Below, piece after piece: positions 1-8,637 of a stretch of DNA of 64,000 bases. The number at the start of each line of letters is the position of its first letter. The stretch's first letter is position 1. This DNA comes from Aphanomyces cochlioides (Eukaryota > Oomycota > Saprolegniomycetes > Saprolegniales > Verrucalvaceae). Made by a program: the position numbers and the translations under genes. Under the pieces are notes generated by a model. The model saw only the letters and a list, made by a program, of their open reading frames with translations, was not told the DNA's origin and did no database searches. The DNA lies in contig JAHQRK010000015.1 of assembly GCA_019828595.1 (NCBI GenBank), positions 2,038,147 through 2,102,146 on the forward strand. The letters run 5' to 3'.

Positions 1-1649
1 TGAATGGCGTCCCCGTGTCGGCAAATTCTGTCACGTCCCGCGATTTGCTGCGTCATGATCTCAACTTCACTGGCGTCCTCGTGAGCGACTACGGTGAGAT
101 CTACTTGCTCCGTCGCGACCATAAAGTCGTCTCAAGCGACTTGGACGCCGTCGACCTCTGCATGAACAAGACGTCGTACGATATGAGCATGGTGCCGTGG
201 GATACGAGCTTCATCGAGTACGGCAAGCAGTTGATCGCGCAGAATCGGCTCACGGTCGACCGCATCAAGGAATCCGCGGCGCGCATCCTCAAGCTCAAGT
301 ACCAGTTGGACCTCTTCCAAACGCCTGTTCCTGGCGCTGAACTCGTCGCTCAAGTCGGCGACGCCGATAGTGTGAACGCCGCTCTGGCCACTGCTCAAGA
401 GTCCATCGTCCTCTTGAAGAACAACAACATCTTGCCGCTGTCCACGTCGACAAAAGCGTTCTTCACGGGGTCGTCCATGGACAACATTGGCTATTTGTGC
501 GGCGGATGGACGCTCTACTGGCAAGGCGTGTCGGGCAACCACGTCTTCCCCCACGGCAAGTCGATCCTCAAAGCCATCAACGACAGCTACATCCCCAACG
601 CGACGTACTACCAAGGCATCAACATCGACGGCAACTACACGCTCCAGAACGGCACCGCCGTCTCCGCCGTCATCGATCAAGTCCTGGCCGCAGCCAAGGA
701 AGCCAGCGTGACGGTCGTCGCTCTTGGCGAATACCCCTACGCTGAAGACGCGGGAAACGCCACGCCCCAACCTCTTCCTTCGGAATTCGTGACGTACTTG
801 AAGACGCTCAAGGCGACAGGAACGAAGATCGTCTTGGTGCTCGTGGAAGGCCGTCCTCGCACTCTAAACGGCTTGGCCGACCTAGCTGATGCCGTTCTCT
901 GGGCGGGTCTTCCATGCGAACTTGGCGGCCGCGCCATCGCCGACGTCTTGTTTGGCAAGGTGAATCCCAGCGGCAAGTTGCCCTATACGTACCCGAAGAC
1001 GGCGGAATTCATCAACTTGGCGACGCCGTACTACCAGCGCAACTCCACGACATGCTTCAAGAACCAAACGACGACGCCGTGCGAGGCCGAGTTCCCGTAC
1101 GGCTACGGCTTGAGCTACACGACATTCACGTACTCGAGCGCCAGGATAAACACGACGACGCTCAACTTCCAGCAGAAGACCGGCGTGCGCATCACCGTGA
1201 ACGTCAAGAACACTGGCACGGTCGCTGGGAAGGAGACGGTCATGCTATTCTTGACGCCGCCGCCGCGCGCCAACGCTGAGACCAAGCTGCTCAAGAAGTT
1301 CACCAAGATCAACCTGCAGCCCAACGAAGCGACGGACGTCATCTTTGACCTGCTGCCGCATGACTGGGGCTACTACGCCGGCGAAATCGGCCAAGGGCTT
1401 GTCAAGTCGGCGCCGTCGGGGCTGTATGTCTTTGCGTTCAAGGCGACGACGGACTGCGCCGTGAATCCCAAGGACGCGCTCTGTTTGACGCTCCAATGGA
1501 CCAACTCGGACAACGCACCCGTGACTGCCGACAAGAAGTCGACCGACGGCAGCAGCTCTTCCCCATCGCCGTCCAAGAGCGGCAGCGCCGTCACGTCCGT
1601 CGCCGTCGCGAGTCTCGTCTTGGCTTTGGTCTCCTTGATCCAGTTGTAA
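1..1649 (+). CDS. Beta-glucosidase-type glycoside hydrolase family 3, C-terminal part (5' end outside window)
   Basis: The reading frame is open from base 3 and continues from upstream, so this is a 3' partial gene of about 548 codons. The start of the visible part matches the end of the GH3 N-terminal barrel: NGVPVSANSVTSRDLL, then VLVSDYGEI, whose Asp is the usual GH3 nucleophile. The middle forms the alpha/beta sandwich domain, with KNNNILPLS and GRAIADVLFGKVNPSGKLPYTY. A fibronectin-III-like domain follows (ITVNVKNTGTVAGKETV). The C terminus is a Ser/Pro-rich linker plus a hydrophobic tail (AVTSVAVASLVLALVSLIQL), which looks like a GPI-anchor signal, so the enzyme probably acts at the cell surface or wall on beta-glucosides. 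No intron is seen in the visible part. GC-rich third positions fit a normal host gene. The exact substrate cannot be told. Confidence 0.9.
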   Translation, partial: NGVPVSANSVTSRDLLRHDLNFTGVLVSDYGEIYLLRRDHKVVSSDLDAVDLCMNKTSYDMSMVPWDTSFIEYGKQLIAQNRLTVDRIKESAARILKLKYQLDLFQTPVPGAELVAQVGDADSVNAALATAQESIVLLKNNNILPLSTSTKAFFTGSSMDNIGYLCGGWTLYWQGVSGNHVFPHGKSILKAINDSYIPNATYYQGINIDGNYTLQNGTAVSAVIDQVLAAAKEASVTVVALGEYPYAEDAGNATPQPLPSEFVTYLKTLKATGTKIVLVLVEGRPRTLNGLADLADAVLWAGLPCELGGRAIADVLFGKVNPSGKLPYTYPKTAEFINLATPYYQRNSTTCFKNQTTTPCEAEFPYGYGLSYTTFTYSSARINTTTLNFQQKTGVRITVNVKNTGTVAGKETVMLFLTPPPRANAETKLLKKFTKINLQPNEATDVIFDLLPHDWGYYAGEIGQGLVKSAPSGLYVFAFKATTDCAVNPKDALCLTLQWTNSDNAPVTADKKSTDGSSSSPSPSKSGSAVTSVAVASLVLALVSLIQL

Positions 1650-1750
1650 ATTCTGTAGTAACATGCTTAGAACTTTGAGAAAGTCTGCGCGCGCGGTGGT
1701 TCCATGCCGCGCGACGCTCTTCAACAAAGCAACTACTTCTTGCTCGAAAT

Positions 1751-1969
1751 CTTGAATCAATGCAGGGATGAGATGATCGACGATGCTATTTGCTTCGTTC
1801 AACGCCATCGATGAAGGCTTATGGAGGACAAGCGAGAGTCTGGCGCAAGTCGACTTTACGAGACGAGTTGCGCCAGACTCTAGTTTGTCCACCAGAAGCG
1901 TTGATCGATGACATCTTGAACGAAGCAAATAGCATCGTCCATCATCTCACCCCTGCATTGACTCCAAGG
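1751..1969. repeat. Long imperfect palindrome (foldback), arms about 98-102 bp
   Basis: The segment from 1751 is repeated in inverse orientation up to 1969, with a 19-nt loop at about 1849-1867. The inner arms (1835-1848 and 1868-1881) are perfect, TTGCGCCAGACTCT and its complement. The outer arms share the block around GCTATTTGCTTCG. On the minus strand the left arm and the sequence beside it (1813 down to about 1660) read as a coding-like stretch (LNEANSIVDHLIPALIQDF), so the palindrome may be an inverted partial duplication of an unknown gene fragment. Confidence 0.75.
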
Positions 1970-2183
1970 ACCTGGCCCCCATTGACATCGCACTTCCGCC
2001 ACGCCAAAGCCCTCACCCCAACGTCTCTCATGTTTGTCGTGGTGTTCAACTCACACTCTTGTGACCTTCGTGAGGTTTCCCATCGTCGCTTGCACTGCTG
2101 GCGAGTAATGTCCGTGTGGATTCACCATGAGACGTTGGAGGGACTTGGACGGAAGGCGGGGCCGCTTGACTTGAGCAGGAGCT

Positions 2184-2202
2184 GGCAAATTGCAAAATGA
2201 GC
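2184..2202 (-). promoter_or_regulatory. Inr-FPR-type core promoter match
   Basis: The minus strand reads GCTCATTTTGCAATTTGCC, an almost exact match to the described 16-nt oomycete start-site consensus (Inr TCATTYY followed by CAWTTT). The nearest downstream minus-strand ATG opens only a very short frame, so it probably belongs to a dead gene copy. Confidence 0.6.
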
Positions 2203-2593
2203 AAAGTTCTCATCTCATCCGTGAATGTCAGTGTCGCAGTTGCTTGTTCTGCCTTGAAGTGCGCTCCAAGTCGTTCAACAATGCAACATTCCATGAAAAA
2301 CGACAGCCGCTCGACGGTTCAATACATCTTTCCCGAGTAGATCCGCGCAGTGGAGAGAGAAGGAGCAGGGAGCGTGGACGGCAAGACTATCGAGAGAAGA
2401 ATGTACGAGTTACGAGTTAGTCTGACGAGGTGAATGGACACCCGACGGCATGGAAGAGCTTATGGAGGCTGCCGTGCTTGAGAGAGGTTTAGAAGAAGGT
2501 GGAAAGGAGTCCCCACACCATTGTTCGTTGTTGCGCTTGAGACCTTGGAGAGACTTGGACGGACGCTTGAGCTGCTTGACGTGAGCAGGAGGT

Positions 2594-2612
2594 GGCAAAT
2601 TGGAAAATGAGC
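2594..2612 (-). promoter_or_regulatory. Inr-FPR-type core promoter match, second copy
   Basis: The minus strand reads GCTCATTTTCCAATTTGCC. This is the counterpart of the 2184-2202 match in the second copy of the direct repeat, and again no intact reading frame lies downstream. Confidence 0.55.
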
Positions 2613-3599
2613 AATGCGCGGCGAGTCCCCGACCAGTTCCATCAAAGGATGGATTGTGCAGCACGGCCTCGCTGTCGACAAACTACGATCTCAAGGAAGG
2701 AGCTTAGTTGTTTCACGATGGAACGGCATGGACGACCGCTAGGATTACAGAGGAGAGGTGCTCTTGCTGTTGCACATCGTTGCATTTGCTGACAAGCAGC
2801 TCAAAGGTATCGCGGCATGCCGTCCGGTCGTCCGTCCGTCCAGGCACAACAGTGTCGCTGTTTCTTGGCTACTGTAGACGCGTGCTCCAAGTGGTTTGAC
2901 CCTCCACTCCACACTTTCCTCCATGGGAAAGAGCGAGCTTGTACGTGATTCAGCGATGAAGACATCTTCAACCCTGCAACGCATTGGTTCGATCCTCTAG
3001 TGCTTGCTCACTGAAGATTTCTGAGCAACAATTCACCAGATTCGCATTACGCCATCATACTCATTAGCCCTCGACGTCAATTGAGAGTTCCTCGACGCAG
3101 TGTCGGGAAATGTGTTGATGCGACGCCAAGGACGAGGCATGACTGTGCAAGCCTCACGCAGAGCAACGACTACCAGTGTCAGGGGTAACCAAGTTCAGAC
3201 GCACACTGAAGAGAATCGCTCGCGAGAAGGACTCTCCATGACCGAGCGCAAAGTGAATCCGAGTTTCTGCCGTGGAATAGCGCCACCGAATGGAAGCAGA
3301 ACGAGATCGGGTTGTTGAGCAAGTCCTTGCTACAGGTGTCACAAGCCACGGTGCTCGCCAAGTTCTGAGTGATCCTGGATCATGTCATGGAGCCAAGCAG
3401 TGACAAAGCCGAGTTCGTTGGCCTGGTGCATTGGTTGAAGAGGAGGAGGAGGACTTTTTCGAGTGAGGGAAGAGTCTCAATGGGTTCCCGAGTTTATTCA
3501 AGAGGGACGATCGACCTAGATCCTGCTGGAGATCATCATCGCAATGCCTGGATAAGCACGAGTCCACCAACAGACCAAGTAATATATCGACGCATGAAT

Positions 3600-3761
3600 C
3601 TACTTGATCTTCTTCTTGATGCGCAATTGGTTCGAGTGACCGCACTTCTTCTTGCGGCAGTTGGTCGCACGAGGAGGCAAGCGCGCGTAGCACACGCGGC
3701 AAATTTGCTTTTCGCAGTTCGTCTTCTTGGCCAAAGCCGCAAGGGTGGGTTCAATAGCCAT
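3600..3761 (-). CDS. RPL40: 60S ribosomal protein eL40, not fused to ubiquitin
   Basis: This 53-residue frame begins [13 protein letters not shown] and contains the four zinc-ligand cysteines in [15 protein letters not shown]...KKC, followed by [13 protein letters not shown], matching eL40 along its whole length. In most eukaryotes eL40 is made as a C-terminal fusion to ubiquitin. Here an ATG stands where the Gly-Gly junction would be, and no ubiquitin codons are visible upstream. A 57-nt GT-AG intron (3770-3826) fits just upstream of the ATG, in the 5' UTR. The protein is a component of the large ribosomal subunit. The frame is short and easily missed by automatic callers. Confidence 0.88.
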   Translation of the reverse strand: MAIEPTLAALAKKTNCEKQICRVCYARLPPRATNCRKKKCGHSNQLRIKKKIK

Positions 3762-3826
3762 GGTCTTTCCTACATCCACAGCGTCCTTTTAGCTCCTTCC
3801 ATCCTCGTCTCCATCATCATCGTTAC

Positions 3827-4325
3827 CTGTTGGTCAGTAGATTTCCCTCTGAGAGAAACCAACCATCGCACTCTCCACCAACATCCACTCAAATCATCCC
3901 TCCAATCAATGAACGACCTTTCCCTCTAATTCAATGAACGCTTTTAATTGGCTAAAAGTGTGATTATAATTTTATTCGATTGGCTTATTTGATTTTAAAC
4001 GATTTGATTGGCTAATAAATACTACCCAAAGTCGAATTTATTCCCTTAAATAAATAGAATACGGATTAAATCCTCCTATTGCAAGAGTGTATTTGCGATT
4101 GAGGCTATGTGGAGCAGGCTAGACGCGATAATTATTTTCATGCTATATGATGGTGCGATTTTGACTGAGTGATATGGTGAAGAGTGCCGTCGCGATGGTA
4201 TTTTTTAAGGGATTTATTGATATTTTTCACGAAAATTTGTTTTTTTTAGGAATTTTGGGATTTTTTTTATTATTTTTATTGTTTTTATATGTTTTCTGAC
4301 GAATATACATGACGATTGACGCGTG
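3827..4325. other. AT-rich intergenic region between eL40 and LYRM2
   Basis: It is AT-rich with long T runs near 4235-4290 and holds the divergent promoters of the eL40 gene (minus) and the LYRM2 gene (plus). The word GATTGGCTAATAAAT near 4006-4020 recurs as GGCTAATAAATATT near 61662. No coding region seen. Confidence 0.5.
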
Positions 4326-4691
4326 ATGAAGCAAGGGGCGACGCTCTCGTTCGCGTACTTTGTGAACCGGAGCCAAGTGCTCAAGCAATACCGTCTCTTC
4401 CTCCGGGAGATTCGGCCACTGCAGAAAGACACTCGTCGTGAAGTCCAGCAGACTATCCGCGCCAAATTTGATGCAGTAAAGCACGAAAAAGACACCACGC
4501 ACATCAAGAAACACCTTGCGTACGGTCACGCTCAAATGCAACACGTGCGGGAATTGGTGAATTCTGCTAGCTCGTTTGTGCCTCGCGTGCCATCAGACAC
4601 ATGGACAGACGCTAAAGTGGAGAACGTGAACGAATCACAAGAAGATATCAAAGGGCGTTTGGGCAAGGGATGGCCATGGACACGAAAGTAA
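4326..4691 (+). CDS. LYRM2: LYR motif-containing protein 2-like
   Basis: The 121-residue protein aligns with LYRM2: TLSFAYFVNRSQVLKQYRLF covers the first helix, with the LYR-type motif present as QYR, and AKFDAVKHEKDTTHIKKHL covers the second conserved block. LYR proteins are small mitochondrial matrix factors that bind acyl carrier protein and help assemble respiratory complexes or Fe-S proteins. The last 40 residues (VPRVPSDTWTDAKV onward) extend beyond the family's usual end of about 88 residues. A GTG lies one codon upstream, but the ATG at 4326 is the natural start. The stop is only 2 nt from the stop of the convergent RPB7 gene. Confidence 0.8.
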   Translation: MKQGATLSFAYFVNRSQVLKQYRLFLREIRPLQKDTRREVQQTIRAKFDAVKHEKDTTHIKKHLAYGHAQMQHVRELVNSASSFVPRVPSDTWTDAKVENVNESQEDIKGRLGKGWPWTRK

Positions 4692-4693
4692 CA

Positions 4694-5230
4694 TTAATAC
4701 ATGTCGGACGAAATCACGCCTAAATAATTGTCTTTGATCGTCCCGATTGCTTGGATTTCCGTCACGTCAATGCTCACGCCCATGATCTTGAGTCGGACAC
4801 CGACGCCTTTGCGGATTTCCACTTCACGGTCTTGCGAAATCCAGGCGCTCTTTTCATGGTCGTAGCCTTCGTTCAAGTCGGTCGACATAGCGTGGCGACT
4901 CACAAACACTTGAAGAGGACCGACTTCAGCAAAGAAACCAAGCTGGTTGACGACTGTCACGACTGCATCGAGCACTTCGTTCTTGAAAGGACGGAAGAGA
5001 ATCGCGCGATACGCAATGTTGAAACACACAAAGCCCGAGTTGTCCTGGATCACGCCTTGGCCAATGTCTTCATCGCGGACTTCCGTGACTGCAATCACGT
5101 AGCCATACTTGCCAAGGGACGTCCCTTCCACTTCTTCAATCAACCGCAGACGAATAATATCATGCAGCTTAGGGCCAAAGTGCATGGGATGAAGGAGCAG
5201 CTCCCGGCGGAGTTGCTTGAGGAAGAACAT
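4694..5230 (-). CDS. RPB7: DNA-directed RNA polymerase II subunit RPB7
   Basis: The 178-residue intronless protein begins MFFLKQLRRELLLHPMHFGP, the hallmark N terminus of RPB7, followed by the RNP-like domain (GKYGYVIAVTEV, IGQGVIQDNSGFVCFNIAYR) and the S1/OB fold (FFAEVGPLQVFVSRHAM). It forms the Rpb4/7 stalk of nuclear RNA polymerase II, which helps initiation and binds nascent RNA. The ATG at 5230 is chosen over a GTG two codons upstream. A TTATCCGGA-type element at 5317-5340 lies in the divergent promoter shared with the BAR-domain gene. The antisense strand is open by chance for about 200 codons and should not be annotated. Confidence 0.95.
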   Translation of the reverse strand: MFFLKQLRRELLLHPMHFGPKLHDIIRLRLIEEVEGTSLGKYGYVIAVTEVRDEDIGQGVIQDNSGFVCFNIAYRAILFRPFKNEVLDAVVTVVNQLGFFAEVGPLQVFVSRHAMSTDLNEGYDHEKSAWISQDREVEIRKGVGVRLKIMGVSIDVTEIQAIGTIKDNYLGVISSDMY

Positions 5231-5316
5231 GTCCACAGAAATAATGCCATAATAAAAATAAAAATTCAGAAAATATTAATATTTAAAATGCGAATTAACA
5301 CTAAATTAAGTATTGT

Positions 5317-5341
5317 ACGGATAATTCTTTATTATCCGGAA
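5317..5341. promoter_or_regulatory. TCCGGATAA-type element in a divergent promoter
   Basis: ACGGATAA and TTATCCGGA stand as an interrupted inverted pair between RPB7 (ATG at 5230, minus) and the BAR-domain gene (ATG at 5366, plus), 25 bp upstream of the latter. The same element recurs upstream of many other ATGs in the window. Confidence 0.55.
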
Positions 5342-5365
5342 TGGTCATTTTGGGATCTTTCGACA

Positions 5366-6056
5366 ATGAGAGAAGACTTGGACGAGCGGACGGTCTATCT
5401 GTGGAATGCAGTGCAAGTGCTGGAGAGGAACGTCAAGATTATGGAAGACAGCATACGCCAGACGATCGTCTTCCGCGAACAAAGGGATGCCCATGCTGCA
5501 AAAGTCGCCCGAGCTCTGGACGACTGTGCGTCCCACGAGGGGGTTCCATCGTTACAGCGCGCCTTTGCATCATATGCAGAAGCAACACGAACACTCAGCG
5601 TGGATACGCACGAGCTACTTGTCGTTAGACCAGAGCAATTGGCGATGGTAGAGCTTGCTCAAATCCAGGACTGGGCTATTGTGCCAATGAAACGTTTACT
5701 AGAAGATCGAGAGAAAGCCATGAAAGCTGTCTTGAAGCTCCAGCGAGATGTTGAAGACAAGCTGCAAACGAACAAAGAGCGCGAGAAGCGCATGAGACTT
5801 CTGCAAGAACAACGACGCCGCGCAGAGAATGTGAATTCTTTGGTTGACTATCACATGAAGCGATTCGAGTTTTTTCGCGTGACGAAACTGAAGGTATCGA
5901 TGGTTCTGAGTGTCTTTCTCATGGATCTTCTAGAAAGTCATGAACGAGCTTTCCCGTGCACAACTTTTCTATCATTGCAGAGGACTCGAATGCTTTACAC
6001 CTCCATGCAAAGCTGTCCCTCTAGTGGATCCCAAAGCAGCCTCTGAGGTAGTTTGA
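5366..6056 (+). CDS. BAR-domain protein of the FAM92/CIBAR type
   Basis: Two exons, 5366-5893 and 5934-6056, separated by a 40-nt intron (gtatcg...tctag), give about 216 residues. The protein is almost entirely helical and charged. It has the FAM92-like order: an N-terminal helix (VLERNVKIMEDSIRQTIVFR), a middle helix with REKAMKAVLKLQRDVEDKL, and a final helix ending NELSRAQLFYHCRGLECFT, which corresponds to the ..LFHGKALEVYT.. end of FAM92. BAR dimers bend membranes; FAM92/CIBAR works at the base of cilia and in mitochondrial ridges, which suits a zoosporic organism. Splicing is inferred from the frame change and the conserved ending. The ortholog assignment is tentative. Confidence 0.65.
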
Positions 6057-6647
6057 TCGCAAGCGCTATTGTCTGACCAATATGCCCAGGATATTCGATC
6101 TGACATGATGCAACGCGCAAGGCCATAAACTGAAGGGACTTTCTTCACAACTCTGATATGTCTATTGTTTATATTATTTCACATTGTTGAAATGTCCTCT
6201 TTTGGACTGTTCAGTGCTTTTTTCACACTTTGAAATGTCCATTAATGGGCATTATATCACGCTTTTGAAATGTCTCTGTGAATATGAGCTGACGATAAAA
6301 TGTTCAGACTCGCCGGTCCGATGCTTCTAAAGCATCTTCCTTACCTCTTCTTCATCAGTAATGAATGAAGCCGCCCTCATTCGATCCAAGAATTCCAACC
6401 ACCACCACAGCATTCTGTTTGTCCATGACATCAATCCAAGGCCAGAATGCGTCTCATTTCAGCCATTTCCCCTTCAAGTCGACTTTATAATCTCTTGTTT
6501 CCCTCTATCTTTGCTCTGAATATGAAACAGATTTGCCTCTTATCCTCGGTCATGCCATCTCCCCAAGCCTCTTGGATAATTGAAAAATAATAAAAAAGAA
6601 ATTCGACAAATCAATAATTTTCGTATTTTTGCAACAATTTTGATTTG

Positions 6648-6673
6648 CCGGATAACGTACATTTTATCCGGAT
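6648..6673. promoter_or_regulatory. Inverted pair of TCCGGATAA-type elements upstream of CMC1
   Basis: GCCGGATAAC and TTATCCGGAT are separated by 6 bp and end 31 bp before the CMC1 ATG. The preceding 6057-6640 stretch is AT-rich with no coding region seen. Confidence 0.55.
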
Positions 6674-6704
6674 ATGACTCTAAACGAAGCGCTCAGAACT
6701 CAAC

Positions 6705-7146
6705 ATGGCCGACCCCAAGGCGAAAGTCCCAACTGTAGATGAAGCCAAGACGGAATGGCGCTCGGAGCGTCTTCAGTGGTCAAACCAAGCAGAAAATGTG
6801 TGCTTTTCTGTCTCTATCTCATTGCGCTCATGCAACACTGGCGTATAGAAACTCAAGCAGGAATTGAATGCGATTGCGTTGCAAAAATGCCGCGAGTACA
6901 CTGCTGCGTTTGTCGAATGCTCCAAGGAAAATGGGTACATCCAAGTCACGTACGACGTGCTGTACTACTTTGTATGCATGTAGGATGATGGTTGTGTTCA
7001 AATGCCGCGAGCAAAATCGTGTCTTGAACGAATGCCTGCACCAATATACCAACAAGGAAGCCCTCGAAGCGCTCCGAGCTGAAAAACTCAATGAAATCCC
7101 TGTCGTTGTCAAGGAAGTCCCAAGAAAGAAGTACTTTGAGCAATAG
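6705..7146 (+). CDS. CMC1: Twin Cx9C mitochondrial protein, COX assembly factor CMC1-like
   Basis: Three exons (6705-6797, 6849-6934, 6984-7146) with introns of 51 and 49 nt give 113 residues. The spliced protein has two exact Cx9C motifs, CREYTAAFVEC and CREQNRVLNEC, joined by a loop ending MMVVFK, which is the CHCH fold of the Cmc1/Cmc2 family. These proteins are oxidised by Mia40 in the mitochondrial intermembrane space and help deliver copper or stabilise Cox1 during cytochrome oxidase assembly. The N terminus begins MADPKAKVPTVDEAK. Splice sites are supported because removing both introns is needed to join the two cysteine pairs in one frame. Confidence 0.82.
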
Positions 7147-7962
7147 ATGCATCGACCCACAAAGTAAACAAGCGACTTGTCGATCAATGACTTTGTGCAA
7201 ATGGATTTCTGGTAGTCGGTCTCGTCTTGCCTATTCGGATTTCTCAATCATTCACGTCAGTTCAAGCTTCAGAAATGAGCGGAGAGGGGGCATTCGGTAT
7301 AGAATGCATCGCGAGAAGCTGTTGAGGAAGGCTGGGAGTGCTGTGGAGTACCCTAATGGTTGTGTGGCGCAGATTCGTTTCAAGTGAGCTCTTTCACATT
7401 CCATGGCCACAGATCGACTGGCTGAGAGCTCATGCACCCACTTACGATGTCTCCACGTCGTCTCAGCGCATCCAAGGTGGCCTGCGTTATCCTTCCACGT
7501 TGTCTTTCTGGCAGAGAGCAGTCGCTGGCATCCAGTTTCAATGGTTGTTTCTGCCATTGAAGCGAGTGATATGGCGATTTCGCTTGGTGCTGTTGGATGC
7601 ATCTTGGACGCATCTCTGGCGTATCTTCCACGGCCTTTCCATCTATTAAAGCACAGAGAGAGGGGCAGAGATCGCGTGAACTTTCCACGAACTCCTCGAT
7701 GCACTAACTCTTCAATGTGTAACAGCAATGTGATTTCAATCAGTCGACACATGACCCAAACAGCTCACCAAAAATATAGAAAATATATAAATATTAATTA
7801 TAAATAAATTACATATTGAATAAATAATGAATTATTTTCATTTTTGTTAGTTTTCCTGAATAATATGTCACCAAGATTGGAGAGACAGTTGAAAAGTGTG
7901 AAATATACGTCCATTACATACCGCATTGGTCATTTACGTGCATGAATCTTCAAAGTGGCAAG
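7147..7962. other. Region without a recognisable gene
   Basis: Overlapping open frames exist on both strands between 7250 and 7810, but none has a recognisable motif, a convincing start or splice partners. The sequence turns AT-rich after 7760. Nothing else seen. Confidence 0.4.
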
Positions 7963-8127
7963 ATGACGCGGTCTCGGAGACATCATGCCACTTTGTCAAC
8001 GCATGGGAATAAGGTCAAAGCGTCCAGCGCCGCGCTCGACGTGGCCGCCGCTTCCGCGCTTGTGCAGCAACGACTGCGGTCGATTTTCAAGTCGAGGCGG
8101 TGGAAGGAAGCGGTCATTCGGTTGTGA
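7963..8127 (+). CDS. Small hypothetical basic protein
   Basis: This 54-residue frame begins MTRSRRHHATLSTHGNK and contains an Ala-rich stretch followed by a basic helix-like end (LVQQRLRSIFKSRRWKEAV). GC-rich third positions contrast with the AT-rich surroundings, which suggests coding, but no family is recognised. It may be the first exon of a longer gene. A 10-bp inverted repeat (7951-7960 and 7986-7995, CAAAGTGGCA) flanks the start codon and could fold over it in the mRNA. Confidence 0.35.
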   Translation: MTRSRRHHATLSTHGNKVKASSAALDVAAASALVQQRLRSIFKSRRWKEAVIRL

Positions 8128-8279
8128 ATCTTGAGAGATTCAATTGTTACAAGAGTCGACGTACAATGCCGTCCACCATATTGTCGTGAATCTGCAGCAT
8201 AAGAGTACACTATACCGTTGAGATTCGTGCCGTCTTGCGACTCTACCCGTGAGCTCCTTCATTTTTAAATTTGTGTTGG

Positions 8280-8519
8280 ATGTCGTCGTATCCCGACCTG
8301 CTCAAGCAATTCCAAGCGCTAAGACGGCGTCGCATTGCACTCGAAGCCAAGGCGAGAGAGGTCGCAGCGCTGCATATGCTCGACCAAGACCTGAAACGGA
8401 AACCAGTCGGCGAGTGGAGCTCGACTGCAACGCAAGCTCCACCGGCCAAACTCCCGCGATTCCACGACCTGTCGTCGCGACTTGTGTCAGCGTCGAATCC
8501 ATCGCGCATGGCCGTCTAA
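8280..8519 (+). CDS. Small hypothetical coiled-coil-like protein
   Basis: This 79-residue frame begins MSSYPDLLKQFQALRRRRI, continues as a charged helix to about residue 40 and ends in a Pro/Ser-rich tail. Codon use is GC-rich like neighbouring real genes. No family is recognised. A 120-bp AT-rich gap separates it from the convergent ankyrin gene. Confidence 0.4.
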   Translation: MSSYPDLLKQFQALRRRRIALEAKAREVAALHMLDQDLKRKPVGEWSSTATQAPPAKLPRFHDLSSRLVSASNPSRMAV

Positions 8520-8637
8520 CGAAACCCGCCCACTGCTTCTGCAGCTTTATTTAATCTTCGTGGAAACGCTCCTTGGAAGCCGCCATTGTCTATGAGGGAT
8601 ACACGCTTATAATTGCTAAATAAATGCTTATGAACAC

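Larger units (their letters stand above)
2129..2615. repeat. Diverged direct repeat pair (2129-2205 and 2539-2615)
   Basis: Two copies of about 77 bp, roughly 80 percent alike by eye and 410 bp apart, share the core GGACTTGGACGG and end in a block that reads on the minus strand as an oomycete Inr-FPR promoter. A related, more diverged block lies near 53575. They look like the 5' ends of decayed duplicated genes. No intact coding region was found between 1970 and 3599 on either strand. Confidence 0.6.

Noticed and set aside
132..770. 212-residue open frame antisense to the GH3 gene
   Set aside because: It mirrors GC-rich coding sequence, has low-complexity Arg/Val/Asp content and no motif; a shadow of the GH3 frame.
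3762..3929. Ubiquitin exon upstream of eL40
   Set aside because: No ubiquitin-like codons in any minus-strand frame; the sequence fits a 57-nt 5'-UTR intron and leader instead.
4751..5365. Upstream 205 codons of the open frame that leads into the BAR-domain protein
   Set aside because: They are antisense to RPB7, whose protein match is unmistakable; the BAR-domain protein starts at the ATG at 5366.
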